Positions 21,307-30,838 of a stretch of 64,000 nucleotides of DNA are shown one piece after another (position 1 is the first letter of the stretch; each line of letters starts with the position of its first letter). Both the position numbers and the translations under genes were made by a program. The stretch covers positions 44,236,698-44,300,697 of the forward strand of contig JALGQZ010000011.1 of NCBI GenBank assembly GCA_023105745.1, read 5' to 3'. Below the pieces are notes generated by a model. The model worked only from the letters and a program-made list of their open reading frames with translations, had not been told where the DNA came from and made no database searches. Source of the DNA: Austropuccinia psidii. Lineage: Eukaryota; Basidiomycota; Pucciniomycetes; Pucciniales; Sphaerophragmiaceae.

Positions 21307-24133
21307 GTTTTTAATACGCTTAAATATTATGAATTGGGAATTATTAGAATCGGAGTCACAATGAGAATTCCAATTAATAAAGAGAAGAGTTGTAGGACTC
21401 ACAGGGGAGATAGAAGGTTCAAGGTGTGGAACAAAGCACCTTTTGAAATATTAATTTTGGGAACTTTGATACATTTTTGGCTGTTATAAACCACCCAAGG
21501 AGGGGATAATCATTGTTGAGTTCCTTTAAATAATTAAATGATTAATTTTGAATACTGAAATAATCTATTTTTGAATCGGAAAGGCCATATTACATTTCCT
21601 TTTCTATTATTGTGGCATCCGAATTCCTCATTGCTGCTGCAGAAATGAAAAATGGGATTGGAGGTAGGAAGGGATATGGTATGTATTAACTTGTTTTATT
21701 TTGTTTTTACCTATTAGTATAGCATAGATTTACTCTTTTCAGGAAACTATTCAAGGAAATTAGGTTTGAAAATATTTTTGGGAAGAGAAAAGGAGTGGTA
21801 CATGTGAGTTCAGTCACCATTTTGGGAGTCCCAGAAAAGGCCAACTGGCAGAGTTAGTAAGGAATACATCTGTCTTTGGAGGCTGGAAGTGAGAATTCCA
21901 TGGGCTCAAGCAACAATAAGGACAGCTCAAAATATAGAGTTTTGGGAAAGTGAAAAATCTCAAATTTTTGGGAAGATGTAAGAATATTGAGGAATTTTCA
22001 GGAAGAGTACTGGTAATCACTCCTACATGTATTTTCAGGAAAATGTGAAGCCTAACCCAAAAGTCAGACATCAAAGGGGAATAAAGCTATAATAAAGTAA
22101 TGCCAGCTGAATTATGAGTAATAAATTGAGTAATACATGGAGATAAGGGCTTCAGGGCCAAAATTAGAGTTTGACTGTATTACACAACCACATGTCATGT
22201 GAATAGGTGAGATAATAATGATTTGATTTGATTTGACAGAAACACACCAGGTATTATGAAAAGTGAAGTGAAGCCATCTGATTGGTCAGAAATCTAGACT
22301 CATGTCACATCACATCACATTGCCTGTGAAAATTCAAAATCTAAGTTTGCACTGCTTTGTGCAGCCACCAGAGGCTGAAATTTCAAAGCTCCCTGTTTTT
22401 AGAACTCCTATGGAGGGCCCCCTGGATATAAATAGAGGGCCTCTCCCCTAAGTTTTCCCTTTTCTCAATATAAGAATTGTAAATTGAATTTATTTTTTCT
22501 GATCCCTCCTCTAGAAGGTTATACTAGAAATTTATTTGATAACTTAAGCCTAGTAGCTGAGGTTTGGTGTTGACAGTGATCAATAAACCAATGGTATTAA
22601 AAGAGTTTAATTCATACCTTTCTAGAGGGTAGACTAGCAGCTTATCTCATTAGAATCTCAAAGCTTGAAGCTCATGAGCAAGGTGTCTCTGAAGTTTAGT
22701 GTTTAAGCCTCAAAAATTGTGTTAAGAGAATTTTGAAAGAAAGCCATCACCCAAAAGTAATTTTGTAAGATTTAAAATCAAACCTGATAATTTTCATTTA
22801 TTTTTGAGGTAGGTTTTGTTGTAAACTTCCTCAGAGAGATTAATTTTTCTTCAAGAAAAAAACCTGCACAACTGGAGTAATTTTACTACATATAAAAGAA
22901 AAGTGGATCTGTATTTATTAGCTAATAACTAATAAATTATCATCAAAGGAAATAAAAAGAAAAGGATTAAATTAATTACTTGAGTGTTTATTCAAAATTA
23001 AGATTTATTTTATAGAAATTAGCAAGTATTATTATCAACAACCCAGAAGAGATTATATAATTTATTATTACAACAGAGGACCAAACATAAAAATGAATTA
23101 CCCATATTATGCTATATTAGTAACAATTTTTAGAGTATTAGTCTATCAACAACACAATAATAGAATTCAATATATTTGCATCCATTCGAGTCTATTATTC
23201 TATCAAATTCAATATTATTGTTTCTTTATTGATTATATTCATTGAGAAGTAATCAAAAGACAAATTTTTGAAGTTTGTGTATTATAAATAGTTTTTTATA
23301 TTATTATTATAATTTATTACATTATTTCTGGATATTTCTGTAAAACTATTTTGTGGGATCCACTCAGCCTTCTTAAAGTATTTAAAGATTATATTTGTTA
23401 AGGTGTTAAATCGCCATTGTTTTAAGCAGAGAAAAGTCTGATTAGAATTTTTTTAGTACAATATTTTCTGATAAAGCCACTATCAATAATAAAATTTCTT
23501 TTCCAAACTCAGTCAAGATAACTTAGCATATTAGGAAGGGAATTTTAGATTATTCTATAAAACAATCAGAGCAGGGGTTAAAAGTCTCAAACATCAATTC
23601 ACAACTGTTTACTTGTAATTTCCCTTTCCAGGTACTGCCTCATTTTATCCCACCTGAAAAGGAGTTCCCACAGGACAATTGGAAACATCAGAATATTCTC
23701 CTTCTGAAAGGACCCCCTTGTGCTATTTCACACTTGAAATTCAGAACTTAGATGATAGGTGAATACTTCATGCACCATTATTTGTCCCATTATTAGCTCC
23801 AATTTAGTTAATTTTGATTCTGGTCCAATTAAGGTATCGCCATTACATAGCCCAAACTCAGAGCTTTCATTTGAAGACCCATTTGATGGGATTATCTCTC
23901 TTTCTTAGATTTTAGATTAGATATTAAAATCAATGTCTAAGCTTAGCTCTAGCTCCAAGATTGAATAGCTTTGTTATTCCTTGTCCTATAGTCATGGGAG
24001 GTGTACTGCCTTTTTTTCATACCATTATGATCTATTTTTGGTACAGGTAATGTTTAGTGATAATTGTGCTCCACCATTTATTTATGGTATTTAATTTCAT
24101 GCTTGTGCTCTGGGTTTGAGTCACAGGCTGACA

Positions 24134-24754
24134 ATCATCATATCTCTTATTATTGTACTCCTTTGCTTCTGTTTTACATTCCACTTTCCACATATTATGT
24201 AATTCTTTGGCTATGGGGTGGATGGTTAGAGGATTCTCTCAAGTGATCCATTGGTAAGTAGGGGTTTCACCCTCTCTTTATTAGAGAGAGGTATTTCTCT
24301 ATGGTTGAGTGATTGATCATATTTTGAGCCATCTTTATAGCTCATAGGGGTGTACCCTTCATGGTCTTTATACTTCATTCCATATATGCACAAAGCCTCC
24401 TTGTGATGCTCTCCCTTGTTTGGATCATGCTTTCAGATAGGTAAGCTGTCTGTCAATGGTAGGCTATGGGGAATGCATGTCTGGTTCAAAGAATATTATA
24501 GAGCTTTCTCCAAATGTTTGAAGTGAACTTGCGGTCTCTATCACTGATTATCATCTTGGGCACTCCACAGGTGGCTTGCTAACTCTTCCTACAATGACCA
24601 AGCAGGAATTGTTGTTTTCTTTGCCTCCTGGGCCAATTCCTGCTACCCAGTCCATGTTGATTATATCCCATGGGTGTTTGAGCTCTTTTATGTGGTGGAG
24701 TAGTCCATATATTTTCCTATGTTTCCTATTTGACTTCAGGAATTTGTCTCAAGT
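24134..24754 (-). pseudogene. Integrase fragment of element H, left of the R insertion
   Basis: Minus-strand sequence aligns with element E at about 41880-42620: CTTTGGCTATGGGGTGGATG near 24212 against 41981, the polymorphic TDGLAKRM region near 24440, and TTTGCCTCCTGGGCCAATTC near 24620 against 42486. This covers the integrase core. Stops are frequent. The C-terminal part of integrase is missing where the T LTR begins. The fragment resumes at 35458 across the R element. Confidence 0.65.
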
Positions 24755-24759
24755 GTTTA
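24755..24759 (+). repeat. Target-site duplication GTTTA, left copy (R element)
   Basis: GTTTA immediately precedes the LTR start TGTGAG and is repeated at 35453-35457. The undisturbed equivalent in element E reads CAAGTGTTTATGTATTCACTC at about 42615, confirming the insertion site. Confidence 0.9.
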
Positions 24760-26783
24760 TGTGAGCCTTTGAGATATGACCACATACCCAATAAAGTCAC
24801 AAAAAGATTAAGAATAATTATACCTTTAATATAATTATACTAAAATTACTTAGAATAATTATACATTAAAATTAATTACTTAAATATACAAAAAATACCA
24901 TAAATTAACACAAAAATTGGTTTAACTTAAAACAAATGAATAAACATGTAAAATAAATTATACCATTGGATTCCTCATGGAAAAATACACATATACCATT
25001 TTTATGGCATATCTGTGAAGTCAATATTTAATGAATTATAAGGTATAATACCTTATAAAAACCATAAATTCCTATTTATCTCAGAAACCAATGAAACAAC
25101 ATGTGAAATAAATTGTACCAGTAGATTCTCCATAGAAATCCACACATAAAACAATTAATAAGCTAATTCTCAAAGTCAATACTTAAGGAATTATCCTGAA
25201 TATATGCACTTTTTTGGTCAACGCATATATTCAAGGATCATAGCTAATATCTTCTAAACTATACATGATAGAATGATGAACCAAAAATAAAGTTACCACG
25301 TAATTACTGTAAGAACACAGAAATGAACTTTATTTTACAAATTATAAACAAGGTTAAAACCTATGATGAAATATTGATAAAAATCAACAGAGCTGTTGAC
25401 CACTTTGTTGTGAAAGTGGTCCAAACTTAAAAAAAAGTATACAGTTGGATTTTACTAGTTCATTCGTGAAGAATGATGTAATTTTTATTATTAAATTCAG
25501 GGTATAACCCCCTGAAATCAAGGTTTGAAGTTTAAAATATTGAATTTCGACAGAAAAGGTGAGTTACAAGAAAAATCATCAAAATTAGAGTTTTGATGAT
25601 GTAATGATAAGCTCTTGGCAGCATAATAAGGTTATGCCAGGCTATCAGAATTCACTCTCTGAATTGCTGTAGCGTGTAAATCTTAAAAGTTATTGAAGAT
25701 CAAAGTTTGAGCTTAAATTGAGCAGTTATGATCACCTACTGTAACCTTAAATTAAGTTTAACAGTCACAAGAGTGATAAAATTGGTGAATACTATTATTT
25801 TATGATTAAAACTAATAAAATCCACGAAATTTGGGGTTCTGCCAAGCCTCTGATGTCATCAAACTTAAAGTTACAGTGATAACTTTAAATAATGGTGCAA
25901 TAATGATGTAAGATGGTTTGATCATGATGTAATCACCCTCAAACCTTAAAATATTGATCAATTCCAGTGGATATGATCAGTACACGTCTACTAGAAGCCT
26001 GTTGGACTCTAGGAGGGAGGTATTTACTATAAATAGAGCTCTTTTTACTCTATTTTCCCCTCAGACGCATCAAAAACATTAAATCAATTAAATCAAAAGG
26101 TCATTTTCTTTATTCTTTATATATAAAAGCATTATATTATTAAAGACCAAAGACCACCTTGCTATAATCATCTATTTTGACGTGATTAAATCATTTATTT
26201 AATTGTTTTTGTTAAAAATCTCTCTAAAACTCATTTCCACGTAAAAATCCAGAATAATTTGTAATTTTCTTTATTTTTATTGTAAATACAATTTGAAAAA
26301 GTTGTATTTATATTTTTTGGCGTAAAATACTTCAAAATTATTATATTAAGTGTTAAAAGTAGGTTATTCTCTCTTATTATAATAATTTCTCTATTATTAC
26401 TCTCTTAATAACTCTTTAATTAATATAAATAGTATTTATATTAATTCATAACTTTAATATTAGTAATATTATTGTTATTAATTGTTTTTTATTAATAAAA
26501 AACAATTTTTTACGCCTTTATTATTTGTTGGTAACAATAATAAAGAGCTTTTTAATATATTAATTATTTTATATTAATATATTTATTTATTATATTATAT
26601 TTTCATAATATAAATTATATTATTATATTTATTTAATAATATAATTATTTTACGCCATAATAATAATAATTATTCATTATTATTATATTTTTAATCTCAT
26701 TTATTCAATTTATAAGGACATTCAGAGTACAATAAGTAATAAATTAGTAATTTTTACTTATTGTTTCATAGTCAAACCTTACA
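24760..26783 (+). repeat. 5' LTR of the R element
   Basis: 2,024 bp from TGTGAG to CTTACA, with imperfect terminal inverted ends (TGTGAG/TGTAAG). It contains two GTGGTCCAAAC-type blocks near 25420, a TATA box at 26028-26036, and a very AT-rich downstream third. The transcript start is expected a few tens of bases after the TATA box, leaving a long R-U5 of about 700 bases. Confidence 0.95.
26028..26036 (+). promoter_or_regulatory. TATA box of the R LTR
   Basis: TATAAATAG precedes GAGCTCTTTTTACTC and sits about 756 bases before the LTR end. The same box occurs at 34697-34705 in the 3' LTR, and equivalents are at 9813, 22427, 56652 and 61229 in LTRs of other families. Confidence 0.65.
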
Positions 26784-26803
26784 TTTGGGGGCCTGGCCGT
26801 GAT
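26784..26803 (+). other. Primer-binding site of the R element
   Basis: TTTGGGGGCCTGGCCGTGAT starts right after CTTACA. TGGGGGCC is two bases inside the LTR, the usual offset for a tRNA primer ending in CCA. Conserved in B (45240) and A (6121 down to 6103). Confidence 0.75.
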
Positions 26804-27221
26804 ATTTACTTAAAAGACCTTTAAAAAGATTCTATTTGGGTTTATCCAATAATAAATTATATTTATAATCATAAATTATATAATAATTTTATATTTTATT
26901 GATTTTAAAAGCTATTGAGGCATTTGGAGGCAATTGTACTGTCTTACATGTGGTTTTTCACATCCTTAGACTTGCAAGAACTTTCTTTGAGTGACTCTAG
27001 TGATTAAAAAAGATATTTTATAAATTAAAAATAATTTTATTATAATTTAATTTTATAAGAATCATATTCTTTTTTATTTTATTCTTTAAAAAATAAAAAA
27101 TACATAAAAAATATTAAAAAATATTAAAAACCAATAAAAAAAGTTATTTTTATTCATTTTTTATTCATTTCTTTATTTTATTTCAATTTTTTAAGATATA
27201 AAGCAATTTCTACATGGAAAA
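26804..27221 (+). other. Untranslated leader of the R element
   Basis: Very AT-rich leader without a significant ORF. It precedes the first candidate coding exon. A TTTTTTAG acceptor-like site near 27280 suggests that a leader intron may also end here. Confidence 0.5.
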
Positions 27222-27435
27222 TTGCCATATCTTGCCAAAAATAACACTTCTTATATAAAGACTTATATTTATTTGTCTTTTTTAGTGTTTGAAGATAACC
27301 CAACAGAAGATAACCAAGCTACTGTTGAGAGGTTGGTGGAAGAAACTTGTCAAAGTTCTCCAACACCAGTTATCACCAAAAGAAAGAAAGCTAAGAAATT
27401 AGACTTTCCAGGACCCACCATTCAAGACTCTGAAG
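27222..27435 (+). CDS. Candidate first exon of R-element ORF1
   Basis: Frame of 71 codons from an ATG at 27222. The second half reads as real protein: DNPTEDNQATVERLVEET, then SSPTPVITKRKKAKKLDFPG. The first 20 residues are AT-driven and may be leader; translation could instead begin after an acceptor near 27283. A GAAG|GTGAGC donor follows at 27436. If spliced to 27523, the reading continues in the ORF1 frame with EEVPNTPSNQMELDSEVEL. No known domain. Function unknown; it probably extends the Gag N-terminus. Confidence 0.4.
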
Positions 27436-27522
27436 GTGAGCACCTCTTTTTATAATTGCCATAAAAGAATTTTTATTCTAAAATACTTTTATTTTTTCTT
27501 ATTCTTTAATTATGACTACCAG
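27436..27522 (+). other. Candidate 87-nt intron in the R element
   Basis: Donor GTGAGC at 27436 and acceptor ACTACCAG ending at 27522 enclose 87 bases, typical for rust introns. The ATG of the 1,108-codon frame (27512) lies inside it. Splicing joins two stretches of protein-like sequence in the frame of ORF1, which argues for it, though stops appear at about 27673-27708. Confidence 0.4.
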
Positions 27523-30500
27523 AAGAGGTTCCCAATACTCCATCCAATCAGATGGAGCTGGACTCAGAGGTAGAATTGATCCCTCAAAAGGGAAAAGAAA
27601 GGGCAATATCCCCAGTGGAACAGAATCCACACAAGGAAGTGCCTTATCCCAAAGGCAAGTCCCAGAAATGCCCATGATATCTGAGCCTGAATTAGAACTA
27701 AGTATGAGTAACTCAAACAGGTACAAATCACATTCAGAGGGCTCAAATAGACATCTACATGAGCCAGTACAAGCAGTATTGCACAGTGTACAAGGACAAA
27801 GATTGGGAAATGTTGCCTCAAAGACACCAAGGAGTGATGAACTCCTGGCACATCCTGAAAAAGTTCCTCAAAGAGGAGGAGATAGTGAAATACTCCAATG
27901 GATGGAATCCACTGTCATCCAAACCTCAAATCAAAAAAATCAAGGATTACCATGCCAAAAAGAGGGAGGCAACCAAGGAAGAAGGCCCAGTAGCTTCTAC
28001 CAGCAAGCCCCAAGCCAACCCACTTCCCCAAGAAGGGAAGAAGAACAAGAAAAAGCATTGGAGGAAACCATATTCCCCAAGCTACAGAATCCCAAGAATC
28101 CAAAAGGATGCCATGGACAATGTTTTCAACATGGCCAGAACCTTGATGGAATTCAAGGACAAGGAAGAGCAAAGAATGAGACAACCTCATTTCCCAAAGA
28201 AATAACCTTGTCCAAAGATGTTGTAAATACTTTAACAGAAATTAAAAATAGTATATTACCTCTAAAAGAAATTAAAGACAGTTTATTATCACTACAAGAA
28301 ATAAATAACAATTTATCTTCTTTAACAAAAATTGTTGTGCAAAACAAGAAAGAAAGTGACAACATTAAGTTTATTGTTGAAAATAATAAACCAAAGAACT
28401 TAATTGACAATACTCAAAAATTAATACAAGGACAACAAGAATTGTATAAATACATAAAAGATATCAAAGACAAAACTTTGACAATCAATTATGATGTGAG
28501 TATTGACAATCTTACAGAAAAATTGAATAAATTAAGTATTTCTGTAGAAAAATTTGAAGAAAAGACTTCATCACACCAAAAATTACTTTTGGACCATGTG
28601 GAAAAAAGTGATGAAGCAAGAATGCATCTGAAAGATGATATTCAGAGTGAAATAAGACTTATCACTGAAAAAATGGATAAAATGAATGAGGCTAATTTAA
28701 ATATGCCAAAGTTATCAACACCATTTTCTCATATAAGAAGCCCTGTTAAAACAAAAGAGGAATTGTCAAATCCTTTCATAACAGACTTGAGTCACCAAGA
28801 TAATAACCAAGTCTTAATGAAGGAAGCACCTCAACTGAAAGAATGGCCAACATTCACAGGAGAAGGTGAATATGACCACATGTCATTCATTAAAACAATT
28901 GACATGTTACAAGAAGATTATGCCATACCAGATGAATTAATCACTGCAAGATTACATTCTTTGTTTGAGAAATCTGCAAAAAGATGGTATTATGGCATAA
29001 GACAAACAAATGGTAAAAATACCTGGTCTTGGTGGAAACAAGAAATAATCACCAAGTGGGCAAATGATGCCTGGAGGTATAAGATAGAAAATGCATTTGA
29101 AAACTCTTTCTTTGACCCAGAGAAAGACAAACCTTTAACTTGGTTCTTAAAACAAGTTGAAAGACTTAATGCACTATACCCAGAAATGTCACATAAGATG
29201 GTGCATATGAAAATACTTAAAAAATGTGGAGGGGAACTAGAACATGCCCTAAGAAGCAGATGTATAGAACCATGCTCCACAGAAGAGTATATAAATGCAC
29301 TAGAAGATATAGTGACAAGAACAAAAATTGGCAGGACTTGGAAAAAATTGGACATTAAAAGCCCAAATAAACCATTTATCAGAAAAGATAAATCAAAAGA
29401 ATCCTTTAAGCCCAATACATCCAACAATAATGAGCAAAGAAAATGCCATAAATGTGGAGGTATTGGACACTTAGCCAATAATTGCCTTAAAAAAGCAAAA
29501 ATTAATGAAATTGTGGAAACAGAAAGCCACAATGACAAAGAAGAGGAATCTGACTCTGAAAAAGAGACAGAAGAGTCAGAAAGCTCTGAAAGTGATGAAA
29601 TCAATATAATTAATGCACAAATTAATAATATTGACTTAATTTATGAAGTACTGGATGTTAATTCAAACTTACCACAAGTTGGAACATCTGACACAAACCT
29701 GACAAACATACAAGATGCCAAAATGTATAGAACCAAACCTGCAAGAGGAATGGGATATACAGCTGGAAAATCAAGTATAAGTATTGTTATGGTTGATAAC
29801 CAGGAAGGAAAAGTTAACTTGGATACAGGAGCATATTGCACTTGTGTTGGCAAAAGTTATTTAAAAACCATTGTCCCAAATTGGCAAGAAAAACTTATGC
29901 CAATACAAGGTGTCAAATTTAGTAGTGCAAGTGAGAGCATGAAGCCCCTTGGAATAATTGATTTAACACTAATTTTTCCTCATCCCTCACAATGTGTTAG
30001 AATTAAAGTAGAGTTTGTAGTAATGGACAACTGTACTAGTAATCATTTCATACTTGGGAATGACTACTTATCAATCTATGGTATAGATATCTCCAACCAA
30101 AAAGACAGATATTTTACCATAGGAGATAACAAAAGACAAAAGTTTGGCTTCTTAAATAACAAAAAACAAATCACAGTTATTAAGAAGGAAGAAAAAATTC
30201 CAGAAAAAGAGATTTTTATATCTGAACAACTTAAAGAGGCAGAATTCAATCAAGAATTAACAGAAAAAATGAAAGAAAAATTGATTGACCTCTTATTTAA
30301 GTATAAAAATGCCTTTGCAACTGACAAAGAGCCACTAGGTGCCATAATTGGACATGAAGTGGATATAATTCTTAATGTAGAAAAGCCTTACCCACCTTTA
30401 TTAAGAAGACCTGCTTATCCAGCCAGTCCAAGAGCTAGAGAAGCCTTAGAGGTACACATTAAAGAATTAATGGACCTTGGAGTATTAAGAAAGGTTGGAC

Positions 30501-30838
30501 ATAATGAACAAGTAGAAGTTACTACACCTGTCATTATAACTTGGCATAATGGAAAGTCAAGGATGGTAGGAGACTTCAGAGCCCTGAATACCTATAACAT
30601 TCCAGACAGATATCCAATACCCAGAATTCATGACACATTGACCCAATTGTCACAAGCTAAGTTCATCACAGCTATGGATGCTCTTAAAGGTTTTCATCAA
30701 AATGTCTTAACAGACAATGCCAAGAAACTACTAAGAATAATAGTCCATTGTGGAATTTTTGAATACTTAAGAATGCCATTTGGGATAAAAAAATGCACCT
30801 TCCCATTATCAAAGAATGATGAATACCATATTTCCTGA
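27512..30838 (+). CDS. Gag-Pol polyprotein of the R element (Gag, protease, first part of reverse transcriptase), truncated by frameshift
   Basis: 1,108 codons. The first 230 residues overlap ORF1 and may not be genuine. From about residue 230 there is a coiled-coil-rich region (LTEIKNSILPLKEIKDS), then capsid (EWPTFTGEGEYDHMSFI, about residue 445), zinc knuckle CHKCGGIGHLANNC (residue 644), an acidic serine tail, protease with LDTGAYCTC (about 770) and FILGNDYL, then reverse transcriptase with TTPVIITWHNGKSRMVGDF and ITAMDALKGFHQ. An extra A in the run at 30787-30793 shifts the frame just after FGIK and ends the ORF at 30838. The protein would form particles, cut itself and copy RNA. The YIDD box lies beyond the shift. 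Confidence 0.85.
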   Translation: MTTRRGSQYSIQSDGAGLRGRIDPSKGKRKGNIPSGTESTQGSALSQRQVPEMPMISEPELELSMSNSNRYKSHSEGSNRHLHEPVQAVLHSVQGQRLGNVASKTPRSDELLAHPEKVPQRGGDSEILQWMESTVIQTSNQKNQGLPCQKEGGNQGRRPSSFYQQAPSQPTSPRREEEQEKALEETIFPKLQNPKNPKGCHGQCFQHGQNLDGIQGQGRAKNETTSFPKEITLSKDVVNTLTEIKNSILPLKEIKDSLLSLQEINNNLSSLTKIVVQNKKESDNIKFIVENNKPKNLIDNTQKLIQGQQELYKYIKDIKDKTLTINYDVSIDNLTEKLNKLSISVEKFEEKTSSHQKLLLDHVEKSDEARMHLKDDIQSEIRLITEKMDKMNEANLNMPKLSTPFSHIRSPVKTKEELSNPFITDLSHQDNNQVLMKEAPQLKEWPTFTGEGEYDHMSFIKTIDMLQEDYAIPDELITARLHSLFEKSAKRWYYGIRQTNGKNTWSWWKQEIITKWANDAWRYKIENAFENSFFDPEKDKPLTWFLKQVERLNALYPEMSHKMVHMKILKKCGGELEHALRSRCIEPCSTEEYINALEDIVTRTKIGRTWKKLDIKSPNKPFIRKDKSKESFKPNTSNNNEQRKCHKCGGIGHLANNCLKKAKINEIVETESHNDKEEESDSEKETEESESSESDEINIINAQINNIDLIYEVLDVNSNLPQVGTSDTNLTNIQDAKMYRTKPARGMGYTAGKSSISIVMVDNQEGKVNLDTGAYCTCVGKSYLKTIVPNWQEKLMPIQGVKFSSASESMKPLGIIDLTLIFPHPSQCVRIKVEFVVMDNCTSNHFILGNDYLSIYGIDISNQKDRYFTIGDNKRQKFGFLNNKKQITVIKKEEKIPEKEIFISEQLKEAEFNQELTEKMKEKLIDLLFKYKNAFATDKEPLGAIIGHEVDIILNVEKPYPPLLRRPAYPASPRAREALEVHIKELMDLGVLRKVGHNEQVEVTTPVIITWHNGKSRMVGDFRALNTYNIPDRYPIPRIHDTLTQLSQAKFITAMDALKGFHQNVLTDNAKKLLRIIVHCGIFEYLRMPFGIKKCTFPLSKNDEYHIS
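27759..28205 (+). CDS. ORF1: conserved Gag N-terminal frame overlapping Gag-Pol
   Basis: 149 codons in the +1 frame relative to the long Gag-Pol ORF. It contains MNSWHILKKFL, YSNGWNPL, a Lys-rich linker and YRIPRIQKDAMDNVFNMART. Element B at 45930-46320 encodes the same order in the same relative frame, with mainly conservative replacements (MNSYLTVRKFL, NGWHSL, YRIPKIQQDAMENLFQMART). That marks this frame as the one under selection. It ends at TAA 28203-28205; just before it is TTTCCCAAAG (28190-28199), which would allow a -1 shift into Gag-Pol. No named domain; it is probably the matrix-like start of Gag. Confidence 0.6.
   Translation: MSQYKQYCTVYKDKDWEMLPQRHQGVMNSWHILKKFLKEEEIVKYSNGWNPLSSKPQIKKIKDYHAKKREATKEEGPVASTSKPQANPLPQEGKKNKKKHWRKPYSPSYRIPRIQKDAMDNVFNMARTLMEFKDKEEQRMRQPHFPKK
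28190..28199 (+). promoter_or_regulatory. Candidate -1 ribosomal frameshift site
   Basis: TTTCCCAAAG includes two overlapping X-XXY-YYZ heptamers in the ORF1 frame: T-TTC-CCA and C-CCA-AAG. A -1 shift here leaves ORF1 two codons before its stop and enters Gag-Pol at the lysine of FPKEITL. Element B does not show the same heptamer at the equivalent place, so the mechanism may instead be splicing. Confidence 0.35.

Larger units (their letters stand above)
16678..23672 (+). repeat. P-family LTR copy 3, split by the MULE
   Basis: Starts TGTGGTATACCATG at 16678 and ends AAAAGGAGTTCCCACA at 23672. Pieces 16678-16942 and 21307-23672 flank the MULE. It carries a TATAAATAG box at 22427-22435 followed by AGGGCCTCTCC, as in the other P copies, and the TTTCCCTTTCCAGGTACTGCC block near 23620. 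Without the MULE it is 2,631 bp, about 690 bp longer than copy F, so a further insertion is likely, probably in 21307-22100. The immediate 5-bp flanks no longer match, so the target duplication has decayed. Confidence 0.65.
15816..24133 (-). repeat. T-family LTR split by a P LTR and a MULE
   Basis: Two pieces, 15816-16677 and 23673-24133, together make one minus-strand T LTR of 1,323 bp. The left piece starts TGTCAGGTTGAG and holds the ATGTGGTTTTGAACCCACAC block. The right piece resumes at the AAAGGACCCCC block and ends with GAGTCACAGGCTGACA. The 5-bp flanks GTCCA and ATCAT differ, so this is not a clean solo LTR. It is probably the 3' LTR of minus-strand element H, with about 450 bp of integrase lost at the junction. 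Confidence 0.75.

Noticed and set aside
22226..22320. TTTGATTTGATTTGAC and CACATCACATCACAT as a functional inverted repeat
   Set aside because: Short simple repeats of different units; no real complementarity beyond a few bases.
15816..24133. T LTR as a simple solo insertion
   Set aside because: Its outer 5-bp flanks GTCCA and ATCAT do not match, and integrase remnants of the same family abut its right end, fitting a truncated element H instead.
27512..28190. First 230 codons of the 1,108-codon frame as genuine Gag
   Set aside because: The overlapping ORF1 frame is the one conserved with element B, and the ATG falls in a candidate intron. I kept the ORF as computed but do not trust this part.
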